Shown: piece after piece, positions 37,101 through 46,654 of the stretch | Layout of the letters: each line of letters begins with the position of its first letter | Position numbering within the stretch: the stretch's first letter is position 1 | Assembly (NCBI GenBank): GCA_027531145.1 | Contig: JAPZRF010000002.1 | Span: forward strand, 250,491-314,490 | DNA from: Brevundimonas sp. | GTDB taxonomy: Bacteria > Pseudomonadota > Alphaproteobacteria > Caulobacterales > Caulobacteraceae | Direction of reading: 5' to 3' | DNA: 64,000 nt | Notes under the pieces: generated by a model | Told to the model about the DNA's origin: nothing | The model's database searches: none | What the model saw: only the letters and a program-made list of their open reading frames with translations | Made by a program: the position numbers and the translations under genes

Positions 37101-38291
37101 ATGAATATCCATGAGTACCAGGCCAAGCAGGTCCTGAAGGGCTTCGGGGCACCGGTGGCCGCCGGGGTGGCCATAACCGCCGTCGACCAGGCCGAGGGGG
37201 CCGCCCGACAGCTGCCGGGCCCACTCTATGTGGTCAAGTCGCAGATCCACGCCGGCGGCCGGGGCAAGGGTTTCTTCCGGGAGCTGACCCCCGAGGCCAG
37301 GGGCGGCGTGCGCTTGGCCCGTTCGGTCGAGGAGGTCGTGCACCATGCCCGCGAGATGCTGGGCAACACCCTGGTGACGGCCCAGACCGGCGAGGCCGGC
37401 AAGCAGGTCAACCGCCTGTACATCGAGGACGGGGCCAACATCGCCCGCGAACTCTACTGCTCGCTGCTGGTGGACCGCTCGGTCGGCCGCGTCGCCTTCG
37501 TCATCTCGACCGAGGGCGGCATGGACATCGAGGCCGTGGCCCACGACACGCCCGAGAAGATCATCACCCTGGCGATCGACCCGGAGACCGGCGTGACCGC
37601 CGCCGACGTGGCCACCATCGTCGCCACCTACGGCCTGACCGGCCCAGCCGCCGAGGACGCGAGGACCCTGTTCCCCGCGCTCTACCAGGCCTTCGTCGAG
37701 AAGGACATGAGCCTGCTCGAGGTCAATCCGCTGATCGTCATGACCGACGGCCACCTGCGGGTGCTGGACGCCAAGGTCAGCTTCGACGGCAACGCCCTGT
37801 TCCGCCACGATGACATGCGCGCCCTGCGCGACGAGACCGAGGAAGACGCCAAGGAGATCGAGGCCTCGAGGTGGGACCTCGCCTATGTGGCGCTGGACGG
37901 GAACATCGGCTGCATGGTCAACGGGGCCGGCCTGGCCATGGCGACGATGGACATCATCAAGCTGTACGGCAAGGAGCCGGCCAACTTCTGCGACGTCGGC
38001 GGCGGCGCCAGCAAGGAGAAGGTCGCTGCGGCCTTCAAGATCATCACCGCCGACCCGCGGGTCGAGGGCATCCTGGTCAACATCTTCGGCGGCATCATGC
38101 GCTGCGACGTGATCGCCGAGGGCGTGGTCGCCGCGGTCAAGGAAGTGGGCCTCAAGGTGCCGCTGGTGGTCCGCCTCGAGGGCACCAACGCCGGGCTGGG
38201 CAAGAAGATTCTAAACGAATCCGGCCTGCGCATCACCGCCGCCGATGATCTGGACGACGCCGCCCAGAAGATCGTCAAGGCGGTGGCCTGA
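37101..38291 (+). CDS. sucC: Succinyl-CoA synthetase, beta subunit
   Basis: TCA-cycle enzyme subunit that binds nucleotide and forms the SucCD heterotetramer. 396 residues beginning [22 protein letters not shown]-grasp motifs include [37 protein letters not shown] and [22 protein letters not shown]; the C-terminal flavodoxin-like part has [17 protein letters not shown]. It is colinear with the standard enzyme. Unusually, a toxin-antitoxin pair lies between sucC and sucD, 40 bp after the sucC stop. Confidence 0.97.
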   Translation: MNIHEYQAKQVLKGFGAPVAAGVAITAVDQAEGAARQLPGPLYVVKSQIHAGGRGKGFFRELTPEARGGVRLARSVEEVVHHAREMLGNTLVTAQTGEAGKQVNRLYIEDGANIARELYCSLLVDRSVGRVAFVISTEGGMDIEAVAHDTPEKIITLAIDPETGVTAADVATIVATYGLTGPAAEDARTLFPALYQAFVEKDMSLLEVNPLIVMTDGHLRVLDAKVSFDGNALFRHDDMRALRDETEEDAKEIEASRWDLAYVALDGNIGCMVNGAGLAMATMDIIKLYGKEPANFCDVGGGASKEKVAAAFKIITADPRVEGILVNIFGGIMRCDVIAEGVVAAVKEVGLKVPLVVRLEGTNAGLGKKILNESGLRITAADDLDDAAQKIVKAVA

Positions 38292-38304
38292 GGCCGTGAC
38301 GGCT

Positions 38305-38335
38305 CCACGGATTATGTGCTACACATAACCCGTGG
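38305..38335. promoter_or_regulatory. Palindromic operator/promoter of the antitoxin-toxin pair
   Basis: Arms of 14 bp, CCACGGATTATGTG (38305-38318) and CACATAACCCGTGG (38322-38335), differ by one mismatch around CTA. The right arm contains the GTG start of the antitoxin. This is a strong candidate autoregulatory site for the RHH antitoxin. Confidence 0.8.
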
Positions 38336-38598
38336 CCGCCTCGACCAAGAATCTGACTCTCGCCATCGATGACGCGCTCCTCGACAAGGTGCGCGTTCTG
38401 GCCGCCATGAAGCGGACCAGCGTCAACGAGATGGTGCGCGGCTTCCTCGCCCGGCTGGTCGAGGAGGAGCAGGCGAAGGACGAGGCGCGCGAGGCGCTTC
38501 TGAAGCTGATCGACGAGTCCGACGGCGACATGGGCGACTGGCGCCCGAGCCGGCAGGAGACCTACAGCGGCGGACACCGGTTTGATCGCCAGTTCTGA
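38332..38598 (+). CDS. Ribbon-helix-helix antitoxin
   Basis: 88 residues from the GTG at 38332, inside the palindrome arm. The N-terminal stretch STKNLTLAIDDALLDKVRVLAAMKRTSVNEMVRGFLARL is a ribbon-helix-helix DNA-binding module of the CopG/MetJ class. The acidic Glu/Asp-rich middle and C-terminal WRPSRQETYSGGHRFDRQF would bind the toxin. It overlaps the toxin gene by 17 bp, the usual coupled arrangement. It should repress its own operon, but read-through from sucC could also drive it, and vice versa sucD could depend on it. Confidence 0.87.
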   Translation: MAASTKNLTLAIDDALLDKVRVLAAMKRTSVNEMVRGFLARLVEEEQAKDEAREALLKLIDESDGDMGDWRPSRQETYSGGHRFDRQF

Positions 38599-39007
38599 CG
38601 TCTTCCTCGACACCAATGTTCTGCTCTACGCCGCGCTCGGGCGCGAGCACGCGGGGCCGCGCTGGTCGCGTGCGCGCGACATCGTGCTGAGCGACGACTA
38701 TTGCACCTCGGCCCAGGTGCTGGCCGAATTCTATGACAACGCCATTCGCAAGGGCCGCCGGCCGCTGACGCCGGAAAAGGCGCGCGAGTGGGTGCGGACG
38801 ATCGCCCGCAAGCCGTGCCAGCCGGTCACCCCCGAGGTCGTGATCGCCGGGGTCGATCACGCCCGCCGATACCGCATTTCCTATTGGGACGGGGCCATCC
38901 TCGCCGCCGCGGAGCGGCTCGGGGCGCGCGTCCTCTATTCCGAAGATCTCAGTCACGGACAGACCTACGGGTCGGTCCGCGTCGAAAACCCCTTTCTCTC
39001 CGTCTGA
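38582..39007 (+). CDS. PIN-domain toxin (VapC-like RNase)
   Basis: 141 residues from a TTG at 38582 overlapping the antitoxin gene. PIN fold with the four acidic residues in order: Asp10 (FLDTNVLLYA), Glu49 (LAEFYD), Asp103 (SYWDGAILAAAERLG) and Asp122 (YSEDL). These coordinate magnesium for ribonuclease action; VapC toxins cut tRNA or rRNA loops. The partner is an RHH antitoxin rather than an AbrB type. The gene ends 12 bp before sucD, with CTGAAAGAACG between them, so toxin and sucD are probably on one transcript. Confidence 0.88.
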   Translation: MIASSDVFLDTNVLLYAALGREHAGPRWSRARDIVLSDDYCTSAQVLAEFYDNAIRKGRRPLTPEKAREWVRTIARKPCQPVTPEVVIAGVDHARRYRISYWDGAILAAAERLGARVLYSEDLSHGQTYGSVRVENPFLSV

Positions 39008-39019
39008 AAGAACGACCGT

Positions 39020-39925
39020 ATGTCCATTCTCGTCGACAAGACCACCAGGGTCCTGGTCCAGGGCCTGACCGGCAAGACCGGCACCTTCCACACTGAACAG
39101 GCGCTGGCCTATTTCGGCACGCAGATGGTCGGCGGCATCCACCCGGCCAAGGGCGGCGAGAGCTGGAGCTCGGGCCTCGACGGCAGGGCGCTGCCGATCT
39201 TCGCCTCGGTGGCCGAGGGTCGCGAGAAGACCGGCGCCGACGCCACGGTCATCTATGTGCCGCCGGCGGGCGCCGCGGCGGCCATCATCGAGGCCATCGA
39301 CGCCGAAGTCCCCTTCATCGTCTGTATCACCGAGGGCATCCCGGTTCTGGACATGGTGCGGGTCAAGGCGCGGCTGGACCGCTCCAGGTCGCGCCTGCTC
39401 GGCCCGAACTGCCCGGGCATCCTGACCCCGGAAGAGTGCAAGATCGGAATCATGCCGGGCTCGATCTTCCGCAAGGGCTCGGTCGGCATTGTTTCGCGCT
39501 CGGGCACCCTGACCTATGAGGCCGTGTTCCAGACCTCGAATGAGGGCCTGGGCCAGACCACCGCGGTCGGCATCGGCGGCGACCCGGTCAAGGGCACTGA
39601 GTTCATCGACGTGCTGGAGATGTTCCTGGCCGACGAGGCCACCCGGTCGATCATCATGATCGGCGAGATCGGCGGCTCGGCCGAGGAAGAGGCCGCCCAG
39701 TTCCTGATCGACGAGGCGAAGAAGGGCCGAAAGAAACCCATGGCGGGCTTCATCGCCGGTCGCACCGCCCCCAAGGGCCGCACCATGGGTCATGCCGGTG
39801 CCGTCGTTTCCGGCGGCAAGGGCGACGCGGAGTCGAAGATCGCGGCCATGGAAGCGGCCGGCATCAGGGTCTCGCCCTCGCCGGCGCGCCTGGGCAAGAC
39901 CCTGGTCGAGGTCCTCAAGGGCTGA
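39020..39925 (+). CDS. sucD: Succinyl-CoA synthetase, alpha subunit
   Basis: Partner of SucC carrying the phosphohistidine. 301 residues beginning [24 protein letters not shown], with the CoA-binding Rossmann part, then [46 protein letters not shown], and the active-site region [24 protein letters not shown] with His at GHAGA. Normal length. Its start is 12 bp after the PIN toxin stop, so its expression likely depends on the sucC or toxin-antitoxin promoter. Confidence 0.97.
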   Translation: MSILVDKTTRVLVQGLTGKTGTFHTEQALAYFGTQMVGGIHPAKGGESWSSGLDGRALPIFASVAEGREKTGADATVIYVPPAGAAAAIIEAIDAEVPFIVCITEGIPVLDMVRVKARLDRSRSRLLGPNCPGILTPEECKIGIMPGSIFRKGSVGIVSRSGTLTYEAVFQTSNEGLGQTTAVGIGGDPVKGTEFIDVLEMFLADEATRSIIMIGEIGGSAEEEAAQFLIDEAKKGRKKPMAGFIAGRTAPKGRTMGHAGAVVSGGKGDAESKIAAMEAAGIRVSPSPARLGKTLVEVLKG

Positions 39926-39951
39926 TCCGCCTTCCTGCGGCGCTGGCCAGA

Positions 39952-40119
39952 CCGGTTCATCATGGAGGACACGGTGGGATCACAGAGGGCACGATGGCGG
40001 CGGCGGCCCGGCCGCGCGCAGCGCCTTTCGATCCGGGGGAAGAGCTCACGGCCTGCGGCGGTAGACCCTCGCCCTTTGTGCCCGTCGTGGAATCTTTGGG
40101 CCCTCCGTGACGAAACCGG
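39952..40119. repeat. Imperfect inverted copies of an interspersed repeat between sucD and sucA
   Basis: The 323-bp sucD-sucA gap has no supported gene. ACCGGTTCATCATGGAGG with GACACGGTGGGATCACAG (39951-39996) is the reverse complement, with changes, of the block seen at 6637 and 18020. A second, divergent copy in the other orientation lies at about 40074-40117 (TTGTGCCCGTCGTGGAATC through CCCTCCGTGACGAAACCGG). Together they could fold into a long imperfect hairpin. The rest is GC-rich, with a promoter for sucA probably near 40160-40200. Confidence 0.55.
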
Positions 40120-40248
40120 CACCGGACGCGGCGATTTTGCGTGCCCTTCGCCCTTGTTCGGTCATGACCCATAAGGAAACAGCCCTTATATGAACGCGCC
40201 GCCCTCGCGCGGACGGGCGCGCGCGACCCCAAAGGACTGACGAACGAG

Positions 40249-43200
40249 ATGGCTGACGATGCCGGCGGGCTGAACCAGGTCTTCGCCGAGACCTCCTTCC
40301 TCTATGGCGCGAACGCCGCCTTCATCGAGGAGCTCCACGCCAGATGGGCCGATGATCCGGCGTCCGTCCCGGTGGAATGGCGCGCCTTCTTCGACCAGCT
40401 GCGTGACCAGGCCGATGTGGTGCGCCAGAACGCCCGGGCCGGTGCCTGGGGCCGTTCCGCCGCCACCGAGCCGACAGAGGCCACCGCCGTGTTCGATGGC
40501 CGCTGGCCCGAGCCGGCCTCGGCCCCCGCCTCTGCCAAAGGGGCAAAGCCTACGGCCGGCAAGCCCGCTGCCGCCCCTGCGGCTGCCGCTCCGGCCCTGA
40601 CCTCGGCGGCCAGCGCCGTGGATGTGCGCGCCGCGGCCCATGACTCGATCCGCGCCCTGATGCTGATCCGGGCCTACCGTATCCGCGGCCACCTGCAGGC
40701 CAACCTCGACCCGCTGGGCATCGAGCCGCCGGTGCAGAACGCCGAGCTGACCTTCGAGCACTGGGGTTTCAGCGCCGCCGACATCGACCGACCGATCTAT
40801 CTGGACGGCGTGCTGGGCCTGGAGACGGGCACCCTGCGCGAGGTGCTGGAGATCCTGCGCCGTACCTACTGCGGCAACCTCGGTATCCAGTACATGCATA
40901 TCGCCGAGCCCGAGGAGAAGGCCTGGCTGCAGCAGCGGGTCGAGGGCCCGGACAAGCTGCAGACCAACGCCTTCACCCGCGAGGGCAAGCTGGCGATCCT
41001 GAACAAGCTGATCGAGGCCGAGACCTTCGAGCGATTCCTGCACAGGCGCTTCCCCGGCACCAAGCGCTTCGGCCTGGACGGCGGCGAGGCCATGGTCCCG
41101 GCGCTGGAGCAGGTGATCAAGCGCGGCGGCGCTCTCGGCGTCGACGAGGTGGTGCTGGGCATGGCCCACCGCGGCCGCCTGAACGTGCTGGCGGCGGTGA
41201 TGGGCAAGCCCTACCGCGCCATCTTCCACGAGTTCCAGGGCGGCTCGACCGTGCCGGGCGATATCGAGGGCTCGGGCGACGTCAAGTATCATATGGGTGC
41301 CAGCTCGGACCGCACCTTCGACAACAACAAGGTGCACCTGTCGCTGACCGCCAACCCGTCGCACCTGGAGATCGTAAATCCGGTGGTGCTGGGCAAGGCG
41401 CGCGCCAAGCAGGCCTTCGACATCCGCGAGGCCAATTCCGGCAAGCCCGAGGCCGAATGGGCGCTGGACCGCTCCCATGTGCTGCCGCTGCTGATCCACG
41501 GCGACGCCGCCTTCGCCGGCCAGGGCGTGGTGGCCGAGTGCTTCGCCCTGATGGGGCTGAAGGGCTACCGCACCGGCGGCACCCTGCACTTCGTCATCAA
41601 CAACCAGATCGGCTTCACCACCAGCCCGCGGAACTCGCGCTCGTCGCCCTATCCGTCGGACGTGGCCCTGATGGTCCAGGCACCGATCTTCCACGTCAAC
41701 GGCGATGACCCCGAGGCCGTGGTGTTCGCCGCCAAGGTGGCCACCGAGTACCGGCAGAGGTTCAACAAGGACGCGGTGGTGGACATGTTCTGCTACCGCC
41801 GCTTCGGCCACAACGAGGGCGACGACCCGACGTTCACCCAGCCGATCATGTACGCCCGGATCAAGGCGCAGCCGTCCACGCGCGAGATCTACGCCCAACG
41901 CCTGATCGCCGAGGGCGTGGTCACGGCCGCGGAGGTCGAGGCCGAGGTGGCGCGGTTCGAGGCCTTTCTCGACGCCGAGTTCGACGCCGGCAAGGCCTTC
42001 AAGGCCGACAAGGCCGACTGGCTGGACGGCAGGTGGCAGGGCCTGGGCCTGCCGGACAGCGACGAGCGCCGCGGCGAGACCGCCGTGCCGCTGACGCAGC
42101 TGCAGGCCTACGGCCAGCGCCTGACCACCGTCCCCAACGACATCGAAATCCACAAGACGCTGAAGCGCGTGCTTGAGGGCCGGCGCGAGGCGATCGAGAC
42201 CGGCGAGGGGCTGGACTGGGCCACCGCCGAGAGCCTGGCCTTCGCCAGCCTCGTCGACGAGGGCTTCCCCGTGCGCCTGTCGGGCCAGGACTCGGTGCGC
42301 GGCACCTTCAGCCAGCGCCACTCCGCGATCATCGACCAGACCACCGAGGCCCGCTACGTCCCGCTCAGCAACCTGCGCGAGGGGCAGGCCCAGTTCGAGG
42401 TGATCGACTCGGCCCTGTCCGAGGAGGCGGTGCTCGGCTTCGAGTACGGCTACGCCCTCGCCGATCCCAACAGCCTGGTTCTGTGGGAGGCCCAGTTCGG
42501 CGACTTCGTGAACGGCGCCCAGGTGGTGATCGACCAGTTCATCAGCTCGGGCGAGCGCAAGTGGCTGCGGATGTGCGGCCTGACCATGCTGCTGCCGCAC
42601 GGTTACGAGGGGCAGGGGCCGGAGCACTCCTCGGCCCGTCTGGAGCGTTTCCTGCAGGCCTGCGCCGAGGACAACATGCAGGTCGCCAACTGCACGACCC
42701 CGGCCAACTACTTCCACATCCTGCGCCGTCAGGTTCACCGGCCGTTCCGCAAGCCGCTGATCCTTATGACGCCCAAGTCGCTGCTGCGGCACAAGAAGGC
42801 GGTGTCCAGCCTGGCCGACCTGGCAGAGGGCAGCTCGTTCCACCGGGTGCTGCACGACGACGCCCAAACGCGGCCGGCGCTGGCGGGGATCAGGATCCGC
42901 GGCGACAAGGACATCCGCCGCGTCATCCTGTGCTCGGGCAAGGTCTACTACGACCTGCTGGACGCGCGCGAGAAGGCCGGGGTCGACGATATCTACATCC
43001 TGCGCCTCGAGCAGTTCTATCCATGGCCGATGAAGTCGCTGATGAGCGAGCTGGCCCGCTTCCCCGGGGCGGAGCTGGTCTGGTGCCAGGAAGAGCCGAA
43101 GAACATGGGCGGCTGGACCTTCGTCGATCCGTGGCTGGAGCTGACGCTGGAGAAGCTGGACGTGAAGGCGAAGCGAGCGCGCTACGTCGGCCGTCAGGCC

Positions 43201-43278
43201 TCGGCCTCGACCGCCGCTGGCCTGATGAGCCGCCACCTGAAGGAACTTGAGTCCCTGCTCGGCGAGGCCCTGGCCTGA
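40249..43278 (+). CDS. sucA: 2-oxoglutarate dehydrogenase E1 component
   Basis: Thiamine-diphosphate enzyme that decarboxylates 2-oxoglutarate in the TCA cycle. 1009 residues, with an N-terminal Ala/Pro linker (about 75-125) after the E2-binding segment ETSFLYGANAAFIEELHARW. Motifs include AHDSIRALMLIRAYRIRGHLQANLDPLG, GMAHRGRLNVLAAVMGKPYRAIFHEF, HGDAAFAGQGVVAE with the ThDP/Mg pattern, FGHNEGDDPTFTQPIMY, and LPHGYEGQGPEHSSARLERFLQ. Colinear with SucA. The start ATG at 40249 follows ACGAACGAG. sucB follows 87 bp downstream. Confidence 0.97.
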   Translation: MADDAGGLNQVFAETSFLYGANAAFIEELHARWADDPASVPVEWRAFFDQLRDQADVVRQNARAGAWGRSAATEPTEATAVFDGRWPEPASAPASAKGAKPTAGKPAAAPAAAAPALTSAASAVDVRAAAHDSIRALMLIRAYRIRGHLQANLDPLGIEPPVQNAELTFEHWGFSAADIDRPIYLDGVLGLETGTLREVLEILRRTYCGNLGIQYMHIAEPEEKAWLQQRVEGPDKLQTNAFTREGKLAILNKLIEAETFERFLHRRFPGTKRFGLDGGEAMVPALEQVIKRGGALGVDEVVLGMAHRGRLNVLAAVMGKPYRAIFHEFQGGSTVPGDIEGSGDVKYHMGASSDRTFDNNKVHLSLTANPSHLEIVNPVVLGKARAKQAFDIREANSGKPEAEWALDRSHVLPLLIHGDAAFAGQGVVAECFALMGLKGYRTGGTLHFVINNQIGFTTSPRNSRSSPYPSDVALMVQAPIFHVNGDDPEAVVFAAKVATEYRQRFNKDAVVDMFCYRRFGHNEGDDPTFTQPIMYARIKAQPSTREIYAQRLIAEGVVTAAEVEAEVARFEAFLDAEFDAGKAFKADKADWLDGRWQGLGLPDSDERRGETAVPLTQLQAYGQRLTTVPNDIEIHKTLKRVLEGRREAIETGEGLDWATAESLAFASLVDEGFPVRLSGQDSVRGTFSQRHSAIIDQTTEARYVPLSNLREGQAQFEVIDSALSEEAVLGFEYGYALADPNSLVLWEAQFGDFVNGAQVVIDQFISSGERKWLRMCGLTMLLPHGYEGQGPEHSSARLERFLQACAEDNMQVANCTTPANYFHILRRQVHRPFRKPLILMTPKSLLRHKKAVSSLADLAEGSSFHRVLHDDAQTRPALAGIRIRGDKDIRRVILCSGKVYYDLLDAREKAGVDDIYILRLEQFYPWPMKSLMSELARFPGAELVWCQEEPKNMGGWTFVDPWLELTLEKLDVKAKRARYVGRQASASTAAGLMSRHLKELESLLGEALA

Positions 43279-43365
43279 CGAGGGCCGGGCCCGCCCCGGG
43301 CTTGACGTAACCGATACACCCGCCGACTAGACCTGCCGAACACCAGAGCTGAACCGGACCGCGAC

Positions 43366-44910
<1,545 letters not shown>

Positions 44911-44920
44911 GGAAACCTGC

Positions 44921-45706
44921 TTGGGCGCAGCCAAGAAGCGCAGAGAAGCGTTCCTTCGGGAACATCCTTGGTGTTGCTTCTGCGGCGGACGAGTTCCCGC
45001 AACAACGGAGGACCATGTCCCTGTACGAGCTGCTTTTGCGGGGAAAATTGGCCCAGAGGGTTTTGAGTTTCCGGCGTGCGAGGCGTGCAACCGAGGCACA
45101 GCGGGCAGTGAGCAAGTCTTTGCGCTCTACGTCAGGCTCTTCGACCGCACAGAAGAAAACTACGACGAGCGCCACACAGAGAAGCTAATCCGTGGCGTCA
45201 GGAACAACTATCCAGACCTGATGCCGGACGCAAACCTAACCGCAACGGAGAAGAGGCGAGTTCTCCGCAATTTCGGCTGGGAGCGTGCCCGCGGTGCCTT
45301 CTTAGATGAGGTTCCCATGGTCGGGATACCGGACCTCGTTGCGCAACACATGGCAATGAATGCGCGATAACTACTCGCAGCGCTCTTTTACAGACATACT
45401 GGCAATGCCCTAAACGAAGAGAGTGGTGTTGTGTCCGGTTGGAGCCAGCAAGGCCTGCCCGGCGTGGATGAGGCTCACAATGTGCTGGCTGGTGGAATGC
45501 CGCAGTTGGTCATTGGCGCAAGGGTGAACACAACTATCGGCGACCAGTTTTCATACCGGTGGGGGCGGAATGATCCCGAGTCCCTCTTCGGCTACGCCGC
45601 AGAGTTTGGCAGCGGACTATTCATCTTCGCGGCAGCTGCGCCCTGGGATGTAGTAGCCGACCGAGACGGGTGGTCCAGATACGTGGCACCGCGCTCTCCT
45701 CAGTAG
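44921..45706 (+). pseudogene. HNH-like endonuclease gene with an in-frame TAA
   Basis: From the TTG at 44921 the frame encodes a zinc-supported HNH-like fold: CCFCGG, TTEDHVPVRAAF and CEACNRGTAGSEQ (about residues 18-70). It reaches a TAA at 45368-45370 after AMNAR. The same frame then continues without a further stop for 112 codons, LLAALFYRHTGNALNEES onward, with WSRYVAPRSPQ at the end, stopping at 45706. A single nonsense change (for example CAA or AAA to TAA) in a gene of about 262 codons fits. Lower GC and different codon use than all neighbours point to recent transfer. A GTG at 45431 could give a separate product but is probably incidental. Confidence 0.78.
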
Positions 45707-45713
45707 CTATTGT

Positions 45714-45731
45714 GTCCCGGTTTCCCGGGAC
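45714..45731. terminator. Small hairpin after the HNH remnant
   Basis: GTCCCGG, TTTC, CCGGGAC, perfect 7-bp stem, no T-tract. Confidence 0.4.
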
Positions 45732-45812
45732 GGGCGCCTGTTCCCTATTGGTTGCCGCCCGCCGGGCCCGGGTGTAGGCTTGCAACCGTCAGGCATGTTG
45801 CGGAGGCCCGAC

Positions 45813-46103
45813 ATGGCCGATCCCCGCCCCGGCGTTTCCGACACCGCCACGGTGTTCACCCACGGCGACGGCCAGGCCGTGCGCCTGCCGGCCGGCTACC
45901 GCTTCGACACTGACGAGGTGATCGTGCGGCGTGAGGGCGATGACATCATCCTGTCGCCCAAGGTGAACCGCACATATGTGCCGCGCACCGCTGAGGAATG
46001 GGAGGCTTTCTGGGCCGAGGTTGACGCGATCGGCGATCCGGCGTCACCCTTCCCCGACCCCCCACCCCAGACGATCACGCCGCCCAAGGCGTGGGACGAT
46101 TGA
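45813..46103 (+). CDS. vapB: VapB-type antitoxin (AbrB/SpoVT fold)
   Basis: From the ATG at 45813 with CGGAGG upstream, 96 residues. The N-terminal part, TATVFTHGDGQAVRLPAGYRF, VIVRREGDDIILSPK, is the swapped-hairpin AbrB/SpoVT/VapB DNA-binding fold. The C-terminal part, TAEEWEAFWAEVDAIGDPASPFPDPPPQ, is the acidic toxin-binding tail. It overlaps the next gene by 13 bp (45813-46103 and 46091-46570). Together they form a second toxin-antitoxin pair in the same TCA region. It follows the HNH remnant by about 105 bp. Confidence 0.88.
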   Translation: MADPRPGVSDTATVFTHGDGQAVRLPAGYRFDTDEVIVRREGDDIILSPKVNRTYVPRTAEEWEAFWAEVDAIGDPASPFPDPPPQTITPPKAWDD

Positions 46104-46570
46104 GTCTCTGCCTCGACACCTCGACGGTGATCGACCTGATCCGGGGGCGGTTGCCGGACGTGCGCCTCCATTATCGCGCGTCTGTGCAGTCCGGAGTCGA
46201 AGTGGTCGTATCCGCGGTCGTCTTGCACGAACTCGTCTCGGGAATCGCCACCAGCCGCGACCCCGCCGTCGAGCGACGGCGGATGGAGCTGACGCTCGTC
46301 GGCCTGCCGGTGCTGGACCTGACGGCGGACGATGTCGAGACCACAGGGCGGGTCGCGGGCGCTTTGCGCGCCTGCGGCCGGTCGATCGGGGACCTCGACA
46401 CCCTGATCGCCGGGCAGGCGCTGGCGCGGGGCTGGACGGTGGTGACGCGCAATGTCCGCCACTTCGGCCGGGTCGAGGGCCTGCCGCTGATCGACTGGGG
46501 CGTCAGCCCGGAGCTGCTGTCGTCGGCGGAGATTGTGGCGCGGCTGGACGAGGGAGACCGTGAGACGTGA
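46091..46570 (+). CDS. vapC: VapC toxin, PIN-domain ribonuclease
   Basis: 159 residues from a GTG at 46091 (a TTG at 46100 is also possible). PIN acidic residues in order: Asp9 (CLDTSTVIDLIRG), Glu47 (VLHELVSGI), Asp101 and Asp103 (IGDLDTLIAGQALARG), and the TRNVRHF segment that closes VapC active sites. Together these show a magnesium-dependent RNase. The upstream overlapping VapB neutralises it. Located between the HNH remnant and a long inverted repeat that separates it from the convergent CoA-transferase gene. Confidence 0.9.
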   Translation: MGRLSLCLDTSTVIDLIRGRLPDVRLHYRASVQSGVEVVVSAVVLHELVSGIATSRDPAVERRRMELTLVGLPVLDLTADDVETTGRVAGALRACGRSIGDLDTLIAGQALARGWTVVTRNVRHFGRVEGLPLIDWGVSPELLSSAEIVARLDEGDRET

Positions 46571-46573
46571 CTC

Positions 46574-46654
46574 GTGACTCGTGAATGGTGAATCGTGACC
46601 CGCCGTGCACGCAGGCGCAGCCCCACCCATCACGACTCACGATTCACGAGTCAC
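46574..46654. repeat. Long inverted repeat between vapC and the CaiB gene
   Basis: Two 25-nt arms (46574-46598 and 46630-46654) pair with two mismatches, starting GTGACTCGTGAAT and ending ATTCACGAGTCAC, around 31 nt. The right arm includes the stop of the convergent CoA-transferase gene. It can act as a bidirectional terminator. The arms themselves contain short GTGAATCGTGA-type subrepeats. Confidence 0.7.

Noticed and set aside
40186..43236. 1016-codon minus-strand frame opposite sucA
   Set aside because: Antisense to sucA, with composition of a GC-rich shadow.
45431..45706. Separate small gene starting at GTG 45431
   Set aside because: It lies in the same frame as the HNH-like gene and continues directly from its TAA without a ribosome-binding site, so it is better read as the broken gene's second part.
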